This document shows positions 43,706-56,325 of a stretch of DNA of 64,000 bases, piece by piece. The notes under the pieces were generated by a model. That model did no database searches. It saw nothing but the letters and a program-made list of their open reading frames with translations, and was not told where the DNA came from. Source of the DNA: Leidyana gryllorum EB-2025a (Eukaryota > Apicomplexa); contig JBLWGC010000180.1 of assembly GCA_048772705.1 (NCBI GenBank), positions 62,001 through 126,000 of the forward strand. The letters are read 5' to 3'. The translations under genes and the position numbers were made by a program. How positions within the stretch are numbered: position 1 is the stretch's first letter; each line of letters begins with the position of its first letter.

Positions 43706-46700
43706 ATGGGTCACACGGAAGAACGCAAGCGGCGTCGTCACCAGGATGCACAAGGCTTTCCTCTACCCAAGAAACTGAGCAGACAACGCTCAGAGTCCGG
43801 TGAACACGATAGTTCGCCAGCGAGCGGAGGCGCCCGGGATGAAACAGCGTCTCAAGCTTCTTCCCACGCTTCCTCATGGAGGTCTCTGGCCTCTTCGCGG
43901 TTAACGCGAGACCGTATGACTGGTGGCCATATCGTTCCCAAACTCGAGGACGCGCTCAAGACGGGGAGTGTGGTGTTCTTCCAAGGCCAGAAGCCTTCTC
44001 CGAGTAGCACCAGTGCAATCCCAACCAGGAAAACGAGTAATGTTGTAGCTCGAGTGACCGGTCTGACTGACACCAATAATAAGGGCAGTGGCAGAAACTC
44101 TGCGCTGGAAGCAACTGAATTGGAGGAACCGAAAGAGGTTCTGGAGGAGCTGTTCGAGGGCCCCACGGAAGGGGATAAAGACATCGAAGCGGATTTTGTT
44201 ACTCGACTTGCCAAACAGATAGAGGAGCGGAACAATCGGGATGTTGACCGGTAAGTCCAATATCTTCATTCAACGACTGCATCTTTGCAGCCATTGGTAC
44301 AACCACGAGGATACGGGCGACGTGATGGATATGGGACGAGAGTCGCTTTTCGATGGATCGGTTTTGGAGATCAAGGGAAAGGAGCAACGTTATCGGAGAG
44401 ACCACGCCCGCATTCTGGCGAAGAAGAAAGCTGGTACTTGGAGCCAAGAACAAGACCGGTGGGAAGCTAATAGACTCAAAGCCGTGGGCCTTCGTCAAGA
44501 AGGACCTGATCTCAGTGTTTTAGAAGGGTTGGATAATGACTCAAGAGCAGTTATCATCGTCAAGGACACTGCCCCTCCCTTCCTCGAAGGTCGCCACATT
44601 GCCCAAATCACAAACGAAGAGGTATCAGTGGTCAGAGACTCGACATCTGATCTCGCTATGTGTGCGAGAAAGGGCAGTGCAGTATTGAATCGATTGCGCG
44701 AGGAGACCGAGAGGTCGAAGATGCGAGAGCGTTTCTGGGAGCTGGCTGGAACGACACTCGGGAAGGTTCTGGGGATCCAAAACGAACAAGACATCGAGGA
44801 AGAGCGAGCAGCCGACGAGGCCGCCACCTCACGGCCTCTCTCAAATTTGGGTGCTTCGTTGATACAGTCATCTCAAGGTCTACCGAGTCGCGAGACGATT
44901 AGAAAGCAGCAAGAGAATCTACCTATTAGCCGCTGCCGCGAGGACCTCATGCGAGTGATACGAGATCATCCGGTCACGATCGTAGTGGGCGAGACCGGTA
45001 GTGGCAAAACCACACAACTCACCCAGTATCTGTACCAAGAAGGGTACGGACGACGGAAACGGCCGATGGATCGCAAGGAATACATCGACGACGCTCCTTC
45101 GCGCCGACGGTCTCTGAACGACGACTCGGATACGTCATCATCTTCGTCAGACCGAGAGGTGTCAGAGACCCGACGCCCGCACCAAAACAACCCTCCCAAT
45201 CGCGTTGTGCAAAGGAATGTGATGATCGGCTGTACCCAACCGAGACGAGTTGCTGCGGTATCGGTAGCGAAAAGGGTTGCGGACGAGTTTGGTTGTGCTC
45301 TTGGCCGCGAAGTGGGATATAGCATCCGTTTTGAAGATTGCACGACACCGGGGGTCACTCGCATCAAATATATGACAGATGCATTTCTGCTCAGAGAGAT
45401 CTTGAGCGACCCGGATTTGGAGAAGTATGACGCAATTGTCATGGATGAGGCGCACGAGCGATCACTGTCGACCGATGTGCTGTTTGGACTTCTGAAGACG
45501 CTGATCTCTCGCCGTTTCGATCTGAAGCTCATCGTAACATCGGCCACGATGAATGCAGAACGGTTCAGTGAGTTTTTCGGCCAAGCCCCCATATATAATA
45601 TTCCTGGACGAACCTATCCAGTGACCACTGAGCACATGCGGTCGGTGTGTACCGACTATGTGGATGCTGCGGTGCAGAAGTGCTTACAGATTCACTTGTC
45701 TTTCCCATTTGACCCCGAGTCGCCGTCAGATGTGCTGATTTTCATGACCGGACAAGAGGATATTGAGGGTCTGTGCATTCTGCTCAGTGAACGAGCCGCC
45801 AGTTTGAAGGAGAAGATGTCGCCACTGTCCGTTCTACCGATATACTCTCAACTTCCGGCCGACCTGCAAGCCAAAGTGTTCGAACGATCCAAATATCGGA
45901 AAGTCATCGTCGCAACAAACATTGCGGAGACATCCTTGACTCTCGAAGGGATCAAGTTTGTGATAGACTGTGGGTTCTGCAAGTTGAAGGTGTTCTCTCC
46001 TCGGATTGGGATGGACACGCTGCAGCTGACACCCATCAGTCGTGCGAATGCCAACCAGCGGAGTGGACGTGCCGGACGTACAGCTCCTGGCATCTGTTAC
46101 AGACTTTACACCGAGAGGGCGTATGTGTCCGAAATGTTTGCCACCCAGGTGCCGGAGATTCAACGGACTAATCTGGCCCACGTTGTCCTCCTGTTGAAGT
46201 CTTTACATGTCAAGGATCTCTTGGCATTCGATTACATGGATGCGCCCCCAAGCGAAACTATTTTGAATGCAATGACACAGCTCTGGATGCTGGGAGCGTT
46301 AGATAATGAAGGTGACCTTACCCCACTCGGAGCCAAAATGGCTCATCTGCCCGTTGACCCAAGTCTCGCAAAGATGATTCTGCTCAGCAGCAAACTGCAG
46401 TGCTCCAGCGAACTTCTAACCGTCGTGGCCATGTTGTCGGTATCGAGCATATTTTACCGACCCAAAGGTCGCGCAGAGGAGGCGGACGCCAGTAGAGAGA
46501 AGTTCGCTGTGCCGGAATCTGATCATTTGACATTGTTGAACGTGTTTCAACAATGGACAAATAATAGAAATAGTCCAGTATGGGCAGCCAAACACTTCAT
46601 TCATCAAAAAGCCTTAACGAAAGTGCGGTCGGTGCGAGAGCAGTTACACGAAATCATCCGAGCACAGCGAATTGAGCCGGTCTCATGCGGGCAAGAGTGG

Positions 46701-47033
46701 ACTGTGATACGGAAAGCCGTTAGTTCTGGTTACTTCCATCACGCAGCCAAATTGAGGGGTTTGGGAGAATACATCAATCTTCAGACCTCGCTACCCTGCC
46801 ATCTGCATCCATCCAGCTCCCTCTTCCTCAGTGGTTTGGCCCCCGAGTATGTGGTCTATCACGAAGTTATGATGACAACAAAAGAGTACATGCAGAACGT
46901 AAGGTCATCATATTGTCAATGTGTCGCAATATTCTTCTGGTAGGTGACTGCAATCGAACCGCAGTGGCTCGCTGATCTGGGACCCATGGTATTCGCCATC
47001 AAACAAGCCGGAGGAGGCGCAGGCCGGCAATAG
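43706..47033 (+). CDS. PRP16: DEAH-box splicing helicase PRP16 (DHX38)
   Basis: An ATPase that remodels the spliceosome between the two catalytic steps. Exons are 43706-44250, 44291-46898 and 46944-47033 (introns 40 and 45 nt). The disordered Arg/Ser N-terminus is followed by the PRP16-specific block HWYNHEDTGDVMDMG, DSTSDLAMCARKGS and WELAGTTLGKVLG. The helicase core has GETGSGKT (I), GCTQPRRVAA (Ia), DEAH (II), TSATM (III), IVATNIAETSLT and NQRSGRAGR (VI). Winged-helix/ratchet and OB regions end with VVYHEVMMTTKEYMQN and VTAIEPQWLADLGPM. All hallmarks distinguish it from PRP2 and PRP22. An acidic/Ser insertion of about 55 residues sits between motifs I and Ia (about 45045-45210). It is probably coding because the frame stays open and the composition is biased. 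Confidence 0.96.
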
Positions 47034-47211
47034 CGACAGCCGCAAATCTTGCGATTTCAACATCGCTTTCAACGGCTGCGGCTGTTATATACCTGGGGGC
47101 ACAGAGGGAGAAATTTCGATCACCGAGATGACCGTCCGTAAGTCATAGATACTACGAGAAGCAAAGTGCGGTACTTTGTCAAACAAACCTCACTCCATCG
47201 TGCGTGGGCAG
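47034..47211. other. 178-bp tail-to-tail spacer
   Basis: 3' flanks of PRP16 and the Sec7 gene. I see no reading frame or strong repeat in it. Confidence 0.6.
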
Positions 47212-50200
47212 TCAAGTTGGAAGTGTCCAATGATGGAAAGTCGGTCCTTCAACCTTGTTGCTGCTGTGGCATTCTGAGCTCTTTAGCTCCTCCAAAAGCT
47301 CGCTGATAGATTTCTCCACCTCACTGAACGACCTCTTCACATCGTCAGTCATCATGCTTCCTTCCATTTTCCCACGGAAGCTGAGGAAGAGACCTGCAAC
47401 AGCAAATCTGTAGCGCGGATCGTGCAGTCCGAGCTTGCACATGTCCGCAAAGGCCAAGACGCATCGCGTCGCTCCATCTGCTGGCATCCTCGTACCAATC
47501 GAGTCCTGAAAGTCCTCCAAACTGTGTGGTTGAAGAAAGTGACACTCGCCGCTTCTCGGAGGCCGCTTACCTGCGGAGGAAGACGTTTGAGTCAGTTTCA
47601 GAGATTCGCCGGCAGCACGCGGTGCAGTACGCCGCCCAATTCTCTGATTGGGTCGCAGTATCGGTGTCAAGCCCAATAGGTCGCAGTCGGATCATAGAAC
47701 ATCTCAGCAAGTCTGCCACATCAGAGATAGACTCGATGTCTGCTTTCTCGACCAAGGCTGTGCAGACTCGCCAAACTTCTCCAGCGTCCAAGTCGCTACT
47801 CGGTGGTGTCGTGAGACGCCATAGAATACTGCTCCATTCGCGGAACTGTTCCATAGGCAATGAGGGGGAGAAGTGTTCGGAGACTTACCGACATCGCAGA
47901 CTCCCACTCGGATGTACGACAGAAACCCAGTAGCTTCCTCACCAATTCAGTGTCCATAGTGTCCGTTCCGCCATCAGCAACAATACCCTCAGCCATCCGT
48001 TTTGGGAATCCCTGGAGATCCAATTTGGTATGCAGGTAACGGACGAGACTCAACGCTCGCGGCACCGTTGCTAACAGCCGAATCAATGAGGGGTAGTCCA
48101 CCCTCGTGTGACTCAGTCTCTCCCCCACCAGAGGATAGAACAGATGGCTAGCATTGAGCAGATCCTCCCAATGATCATCAGTGCCACAGAGATAATCGTC
48201 CATAGCCGTCAACTAAGATGGATTCCAGCGCACTACCACCTTCATACTCACAATCATGTCGCCGATGGTATTACCAAAAGCATCTGTGGATTGGAGTGCA
48301 GCCCACGATTTGGTGGAGAGAAGGCTGTTGACCGAAGCTACAAACATGGGATGTGACGCGAGTTCAAAAAGGGTATATGTCTTTTTAACTTGTTTAATGC
48401 GAGTTCACGAGCTTGGAGTCTGGTTTCCTGCGAACAGAGAGAGGTTAGGAATAATTGTGTTAGACTTACTCGACTCTCCACTGCCAGCCACTGAGCATTA
48501 ATCTCGTACAACTCCACGGTATACAGTCTGTAGAGTGAGTCGCTCTGCAAGAGCAGTTGTGGCAGTATTCCGGTGTCGAATATTCTGGCAATCCCATTAG
48601 CTTCCTTCTTCGCTTCTGTGCGCTCTAAATCTGACATCGCGCTCTCCTCTTTGCAAATTGACATGCAGTCGTTATATCGAGAGATTTGTGTTCTGATAGA
48701 TCAATTGTGACCGAGCTATCCTGCAGGCACGGCTCACCTTATCAGGTGCAAGAAAGCTTCAGCAACATTTTCCCACAGCAGTTGTAGCAGCGGCCAATCT
48801 TCTTGGGTTCGAAAGTCGCGCAATGCCCGACTATCCCCATCGCTGGCGAACATGCTCCGCAGATTTCTCATCCGGTCTTGAACCGATCGTACATCGTCCT
48901 CACTGGGTGTTGGACTGACCCGTTGAAGATTATACTGGATCTTCCCAGCCACGTCTCCCGTGTGACGTAGCACTTGCCCGAGCATACGAGTTAGGATGAA
49001 CAGAGACTCTCTCTCTTGACGAGTCAGTCCAGGAAGGGTTGGGAGATTAGTCATAAACCCACGCAACTGGAGATCCTTCCGCTTCTCGACACTGGCGTTG
49101 AATCCCCGTGCAAACTCGAAAGACTCATCCAATGCCACGACAAATTCCATCCATGCCCCGCACGGCATATTGAGCAGATGGTCTTCTAAACAAGCGTCGA
49201 CCTGCGGTTTCAAAGATTGAACACCTCCCGGCGGTTCGCAGAACTTCTTCTTATAGGCTGCAGATGTTGCTTCCAATAAATACAATTGCACAATTGCTTT
49301 CGACACGACTTCGTTTTCGACCACAGCTGTCTCGCTTAGAGCGCCGTCGACCTCAGTCAAAGAGAGAAGATCGACCGGGCGGGATGTTGTCCACATATGC
49401 TACACAGAAGGTAAAGTCAACATGTCTCTCGCGGCGACCTTACCATGATCAGATCTTTCAATATGATCCATTGAGACGCACTCATCTTCTCACCCAGATG
49501 CTCCAGCATGTACGACATCATGGACTGTCCGAGGTGGGATAACTTCTCGCTCGACGATGTGAAGTAATACCCCAACACATAGAGATACCCACAAAGCAAC
49601 TCGTTACTGGTGGCTATAGAATTGCGATCCACGAATTACTCTCAAAATAGGGTCGCTTACCAACACCTGTGACGTTCACGAACAGCTGCGTCAGTGATCT
49701 GAAGACCAGTGATGCGGTAGTGGAGGCCCACTCGCAGGGCGGCGCCTTCTGACCATCGCGTTCTGCCATTATCACTTCGGTGGTCCTCACGGCACCTGGC
49801 TTCTCGGACAAGTTTTCCAAGTCGATCTCCAACTCTGCCTGCGTGAGCAGATGGCCGAGAGGGACCACAGGAGTAGCTTCCTGATCCAGAAACTTCGCTA
49901 GGAGGAGGCATAATGGAACGAGGATTTGCTCAAAGACCATTTTCCAGTTCCGTCGTCTCAAAAGGGTGGGACCACAAGTGGTCAATAGGGCGAAGAGTAT
50001 ATCGACACACTGATATCTCAATTGATAACTCAACGAAGGGGCGCAGATGGTTTGAGAGAAACTTCGTATGAGCGGCCAGACGAAGAGATTGAGGTAAGCC
50101 TCCCTCTCCGGCAGTTGATGTAACGCTTCTCGTTTGCTCAGTATACCACTTTGCGATCTCAAGATCTCGTTTACCTTCCAATACACTTTTTGTGATGGAT

Positions 50201-53200
50201 GATCCTGACCGGAGATCCGAGCTTGAGACACATCCTCTAAGCTGCATAAGCCACATGGGTACCCCAACTCCTTCAGGGGCTTCACACTGGGTGATGCAGC
50301 TTCCATGGCTGTTACCGCACGGCTCATAGTCATGATGGCAGGAGTCGTGGTGGGCTGAGGTGCAGTAGGGACTTGAGGGGAGACCTGGGTGAGTGCACGG
50401 GCTCGGATGGGGGGGCTCCCCTCCGGGTCTGTCTGGACAGCCCCGAGAGTGTCTCCAGCGACTAAACAGCCCAGTGCATCAAGAATGGTCAATGCCGCAC
50501 TTGGAAGACTCTCCACGGTGAGTTCATGAGAGAAGACACCGGTGTCGTCGCTCATTAACCCATGATCTTTGACCGCCTTATCATTGGTCACCCGGGCAAA
50601 AGGTACGACCAAGAGAACATAGCGATTGAGACAATAAACCAAGTTGGCGAAAGTCATTAACAAAGCTGGACTGAACAGATCCAAGGCGATTTCAAGACAC
50701 TGAAAGGGCAGCGAGCATACTTCGGGCATTTACTCTGCTGAGCTCACCCGGAAACTGATCATCATTCGCTCTTGGGTAATTGTACTTGTCTCCAACAGAT
50801 CATATTCCTTGACATCAGAGCCCGTGGGGATCTTTGCACTCAGAGTGTTGAGGATGGGCAGCCAGCCTTCCACCAAAAGATGACCCCTGGTTTTGACAAC
50901 GTTGGAGCAGATTCGAACTATGAACTCTCGTGTAGGTTCTGGCGCTCGGTCGAATACGGTCTGCCCGATATCGGAGGAAGCGTACACAGGACGGTCGACT
51001 CACCGGCAAGCTATTGAAGAAGAGCTCTTGACCCAATGACCGGTGCGTGTCGAGAACTGCCATACAAATCTGTTTCAATACATCACAAGCGTAGAGGGCG
51101 ACACTTGGGTCCGGATGCAATGCGACTGAGATCAGATGTGGCAATATCATCTCTTTCATGAGCTGGGTGGTCTCCTTCACAGGTCGTGTCGACATGAGCA
51201 GATCCGTGAGGTCCAAGAGGGGTCGCAGGGATCCCACACGAATGGATTTGTCATGATGAGTGAACTCGACCTCCAGATTGGAGGGCACACGCACTTTCGG
51301 CGCCCGGGGCACCCAGCACCCCAAACCATACTGATTACTCCACGCCGCTCGTAGTTCCGCTCTGCTAGACAATGGCAATGTGTACGATTGAGCTTACACG
51401 CAAATCTGAATGTATGAGTGAACAAAAGTGTGAGTTGATGGGTAACTCAAGTGAGGAATCACTGCCAACACTGCCTCAGTTTCGAGAACGTTCATGTGAG
51501 AGGCGAAACTTTCAGCCGCTTTCAACTCTTCGACCCAATAGCGTGACAAGTCCGCTTGAGAGGGCCGCGGTTTTTCCACACTCCCCACTCGCCACACCGA
51601 AGTTAAAGACTTAGTGTCATGCCCAGGTATACTTTCGAAAGTAGCAGCATCTTGTTCCATCGATTTGGATGCGTGAGTGGACTGTACATTCCTACTCATA
51701 CTACTCGACTTCCGATATCCGTTGGGTGTGGCAGTACCACTTTCAGAACGAATTGTATCTCCGGTGACATTTCGCAGCGACAATTGCGAATTCCGCCACC
51801 ATAAAAGCACCCGATTTACTGCAATCAGGTATTCGTGCTAGGACATTAGTGGTCTTACCAAAAGTCAGATTCTCCCAAGAAGGCGGCAGAAGGCCATTGA
51901 AAGCAGCCAGAGGAACCGTTGGTCCGCTCGTGACCTGTCCCTGGGCATTCGCCAGACTGGCTCGTATCAGGTTGGCTTTATTGAATATCGCACTGAGGCG
52001 CTCGACTTCAGAGAGACAGATCAATATGACAGGCCACGCCTCGCCCACGGCATCGGACTTCTGGACAGCGAAATCCAGTAGTCTCTGATGAAGGGAGCCT
52101 ACAACTCCAAAATTCAATGACTCACCTTGACAGCTTCCGCATGTCTCATACCCAATGGGCCTTTGCGCCTCATTAGACCCGTGAGGATGCCAAGTGTTCC
52201 AATGGCTTCATATAGCTCAGGTCCCAAGTTCAAGGAAGAACAGAGGAAACCCAATGTACACAATCCGCTCAGAGCGTTCCCCAAGGCTGGACTCAACAAA
52301 GTGGCCTCGACCGGAGATTGGTCGACATACGCGCTCAATCCGACCCTGAGCGGTCGGCTCAGAGACTTGACAAAATACGGTAACAGAGCCATTTTGTGAG
52401 ACACAGGAGCTTCCTTCCACCCGTCTTTCTCCGGGGGCGGTGGGTTCCGTGCCTTGCCCGAACCAGAAAACAAAGTATCATATCGCAGCATTATCCACTT
52501 GCATTCGAGAGCGTGAGCGGTGGCTCTCCGTTGCTTGGAAGAGTTGACGCCAACACTTCCTCCTAAGCTCAAAGCTTCCCGCGCGGCAACATCACTCGCC
52601 AATCCACTCCATTCTTCCACTAAAGGAACATAAGCAGCGCGCAATGGGGGAGGGCTCACGAGTGATGTCGAAAGTTGCGTTTTCTGTGCACCATTCCTCT
52701 GCTACAATACGGTCATATAAATTCTCCAAGAATTCTTGAGTCAGTCGACTCCCGCCGTCGATTGAGCTGGTATTTCGGACGAATTGTTCCTTCGTCATCT
52801 TATTCTCGGGCTTGATCTCGCGGCTGTGTGCATCAGTATGGAGCATCATGAGAGAGAAGACAATGACGAAGGCCAGATCTGCTGGAGACATCTGCTCCTT
52901 CTCAGCTGCATACGTTGAGACAGCATTCCCTTCACTCAGTTGCGGTTCAGTGTGGCCCTGCTGGTCGGCTACAGTCTCGCCGCTTTTATTGAGGGGTCCC
53001 GGGGGAGCACTCGTGACCGGCGCGGTTGCCTCAGGGATCACTTCTGATACACTTTCACGGCCGAAAACGGGGTGTTTCGGGTTGTCCCGGATGTACGCGT
53101 GAGCGAAGGCTTCCAAGACTCGGTCGATTTTTTGTGCCTCCCCTGGCAGTCGAAAGACTTGTAGAAACTTGCGAAGGGCAATGTCAATCTCGAGATTCTG

Positions 53201-55529
53201 CTCCAACAGACCACTTCAAGTCGGAACGGCTACGAAAGAGAACTCACACTCAGATCTTGCACTTCGAGAATTTCATTGAGCACAGCTTTGGGCAACTCAG
53301 TGGGTCCGCCCAGCCAATTTCCAATGCCATTCTTGTCATGAGGAGCTTCGGCAGTGAGGATGAAAGCGGCAACTGATTTGGAGTCTTTCTGCAGATCACA
53401 TTCTTAAGCAACACATGGAGGATCGGACTGTACCTGAAGCAGCTTTTTGCTCCAAAGGTCTTCAAATGCCTGTTCAGGACTTTCCCCCATTTGTACCATG
53501 ATACGGCTCAGCGCCAGCCGACATAACAATCGGCGTTCCAAAGCAGCTTCCATTCCAAGGTTACTGGATTGGTTAGGATTGCTGTCGACGAGCAAACCTG
53601 TAGAGTCTTCGCGTTGAATATTCGAGCTCTGGCTCGAGGTCTCAGTCAAAATTCGTCCAATCTCGATGTCATCATCCGTTATGTAAGTCTTTAATCCTTG
53701 CGTCGTCCAAGAGGGAGTATCGAGCTGGAGAACACGAGTATTCCGAGAGCTTTCCTCCGAGCTTCGAGGGAAGGCCACATCTCGACACCACTCCCAGATG
53801 CCTTGACAAAGAGAGTAGAGGACCTGAACCATCTCGTCTTTTAACTTGGCAGTTGACGGCTGTTGCTGCATTGGAATGAGCTTGGCCAGGGTGGCCGCGA
53901 GGTGCCGTAGTACAGCGGCCCGGTGGTAGCTCAGGTCATAATGCAGAAAGATTCTCATCGAGAGCTGTGGGTCACCGCATAATTTGACCAGACCTAAGAG
54001 CAGTCGAGACTTGAGCTCTTGGGAGGTATGTGGACTGATGATCAGGCGGACCGAGAGTATATCCAAGGTGAAGGCTACCTCTGCGGTCGCATTTTTCTGT
54101 GTGGAGTGAAGGGGAGCTCCTAAGCATTGCTTACCCACCCGGAATTCACAAAGTAGTTGAAGCAGAAGGTGTGTTGCTACCAATGCAATCCTGTGGCCAC
54201 GTCAGAGATCACCGTACGCCCACTTACGGTTCCAAAGATGAGATAACTAGGCGTATCAAAGCTCTGAAGAGATGTTCTTTGAGGTGGTCAACGAATGAAC
54301 TTGTCGCTTTGAGCAAAACTCCCTCTTTCGTCAACAACTTGGAAAGCAATTCTGCAGAAGCTTTCACTGCTTTCAAGTTGTCGTCACTGGTTAAAGGTCG
54401 ATTCATGTTTGCGGTGAAGAAGCGGACGGCTTGCATAGCATCTTGAATAGCCTCGATGAACGCTGAAGATGATCCCAGCGCCAGCGAGAGATTTCTAGTG
54501 TTGATGGAAGGTATACTAGGTGAGTTTGGGGATTGCTCGGAATTAGCTGTAGGGCTCGCCAAACTCAGCATATGACTGATTTGGGCCAGTTCAATTGGTT
54601 ATACACCCTCGTTGGACTCACCTCTCTCGTTCTGGAGTGGTTGCATTTTCTTGAACGTGCATCAAAGCTGTCTTGTATGCATGATGGAGGTTGTGCAGTA
54701 GGGCACCGATGATGGCGTTGAGAGCATCCTGAGATTTTCTACTGACGTTGGGTGTACGACTCTCCGCTGATTGTTTGCTGATGAATTGTATGACGGTTGT
54801 GAGGGTACTTCCATGACAGCAGTTTCCCTGTGGGTTAGCCACAAATTGGCGGAGTGTTTTGATCAACTCTGCTTGTACAGTGGCATCATCAGAGACTCCG
54901 ACTTTCTCCATCAGATCGCGCACGACCACATCGGCGAGAACGCCAAAGTGAGCGTTTGGGCTGGCCTGCCCTTCGCTCATAGCCGAAGAGTTCAATCGTA
55001 TACGAATACTGAAGAAGTTTGCAGAAGCCAGTTGCTGCAAGCCTTCCAGAGTCGCCAGTAACACCCGTTGCGACAGCAAACTCATCGCCTTTTCAAAGGG
55101 TGAGTATAGATCTCCCGCCAGTGACTCGCATTGATCTCGCAGGGCCTCCTCCAACCGGTCCTCAACCTCGGCTGGTGGTGGTGCGGCTGCTGGTCCAGCA
55201 GGATGTAGTAGTGTCGAACCGAACTTTGTAGACTTACCCGACGGCTTACGAGACTTGAGCGGCTCCATCGAATTGCTATGTTGCCGTCGGAAGTGACTCC
55301 TCAACTCTGCGCGCAGATTCGCCAGTCGCGTAAGGCATTCTATGCATTCTTGTTTCAGCTCTTTGTGACGAGTCTTGCTGAGACTGCTGCTCAGATTGGA
55401 CAGTGACTGATCAGCGGCCTCCCAAAGGGTTTGCGAGAAGGATATATTGACATTATCCTGTGGCACCTCCGATATACTCTCCACAGGGGCAGTGTTCACA
55501 GACCCACGGAAAAACCTGCGCACGGGCAT
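47212..55529 (-). CDS. large Sec7-domain ARF guanine exchange factor (BIG/Sec7p type)
   Basis: Activates ARF GTPases at the trans-Golgi. About 2,300 residues in many exons. The N-terminal DCB/HUS region (55529 to about 53500) includes [15 protein letters not shown]. The Sec7 domain (about 53500-52690) has [16 protein letters not shown], the near-invariant motif 2 [18 protein letters not shown], and [22 protein letters not shown] regions follow, including the family-typical [30 protein letters not shown] near 49000. Splice phases close at 54610/54568, 54226/54189, 53428/53400, 49663/49619, 49443/49401 and 48740/48646. Motif 1 is divergent: the FNxxPKKG signature is replaced by something like [12 protein letters not shown]. 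The last about 370 residues (48340-47212) are joined by one about 90-nt intron and could be a separate gene. Confidence 0.85.
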
Positions 55530-55707
55530 TCCTAAAGGCCATGTCGTATAATAAAATATGGTCTCTGGGGATACAACTGTTCCAACTAACTGTGTTATGC
55601 GACTAGTTACTACCTAATTGTGGAAAGAAGTGTACCAAGCGGCTAAATACTGCACAGGGTGTGCGCTACAACGGCCACCATTTTGTGAAGCTAGGCGAAA
55701 ATTTGAG
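55530..55707. other. 178-bp divergent spacer between the Sec7 gene and eEF1B
   Basis: The plus-strand frame stays open from 55618 into eEF1B but has no ATG before 55708, so I treat it as 5' leader. An upstream coding exon cannot be excluded. Confidence 0.5.
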
Positions 55708-56237
55708 ATGGCAGGCCCCTGTGAATTGGAAACACGCGCCAAGTACTATGTGCTGAAGCAGGGAGGGGCTCCGCCTCCGCGAACCGAGGTTCCAGCGCCC
55801 GCTGCGAAGCCTGTCGCTAAGAAGCCAAAGGCTGTAAGTTCGGCATTCGGGAAGATGTTCAAATTGGTGCGCAGCCGGTTATTGCCAAGAGCAGCGTTAC
55901 TTTGAAAGTGTGGCCTGAAGACCCCGAGAAGCCTATCACGGATATCTACGAGTCTAAGGTGAAGACTATCGATATCAAAGGCCTGGTTTGGGGCAAGCCA
56001 TTTTCGGTGGTGAATGGACCCTACGGTCTGAAAGGACTCCAATTCGGCTGTGTCATTGAGGACGAGCTCGTCAAGTTGGATGACATAGAAGAGGCTATCG
56101 AAACCATTGATTTGTCACCAGAGCACGTGACCAAGTATCTCGAGATGCGAAGAAATGGCACTCTCGATGAGGTTGAGGAGGAGTGGCCTAACAAGATTGT
56201 TGGCAGTGTTGAAATTGTGTCATTCCAAAAGATTTGA
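55708..56237 (+). CDS. elongation factor 1-beta (eEF1B), short form
   Basis: Nucleotide-exchange factor for eEF1A in translation. Exons 55708-55833 and 55875-56237, intron 41 nt, phase 0; 162 residues. A short Pro/Ala/Lys-rich N-terminus (PAPAAKPVAKKPK) is followed by the exchange domain: KSSVTLKVWPEDPE, KGLVWGKPF, YGLKGLQFGCVIEDELV, DIEEAIETID, ending EIVSFQKI. The N-terminal GST-like domain of animal eEF1B (about 90 residues) is absent. An insertion of about 25 residues (LSPEHVTKYLEMRRNG region) separates the last helix from the final strand. A longer N-terminus on an unseen exon remains possible, because the frame continues upstream of the ATG. Confidence 0.87.
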
Positions 56238-56325
56238 TTCCGCGGACCACCTTTCCTAGTAAAACTGCATTTCGCAATATCGCAGTAGTCTGATCATGAA
56301 GCCTTAAGGGCTAAGCTAGCAATCA

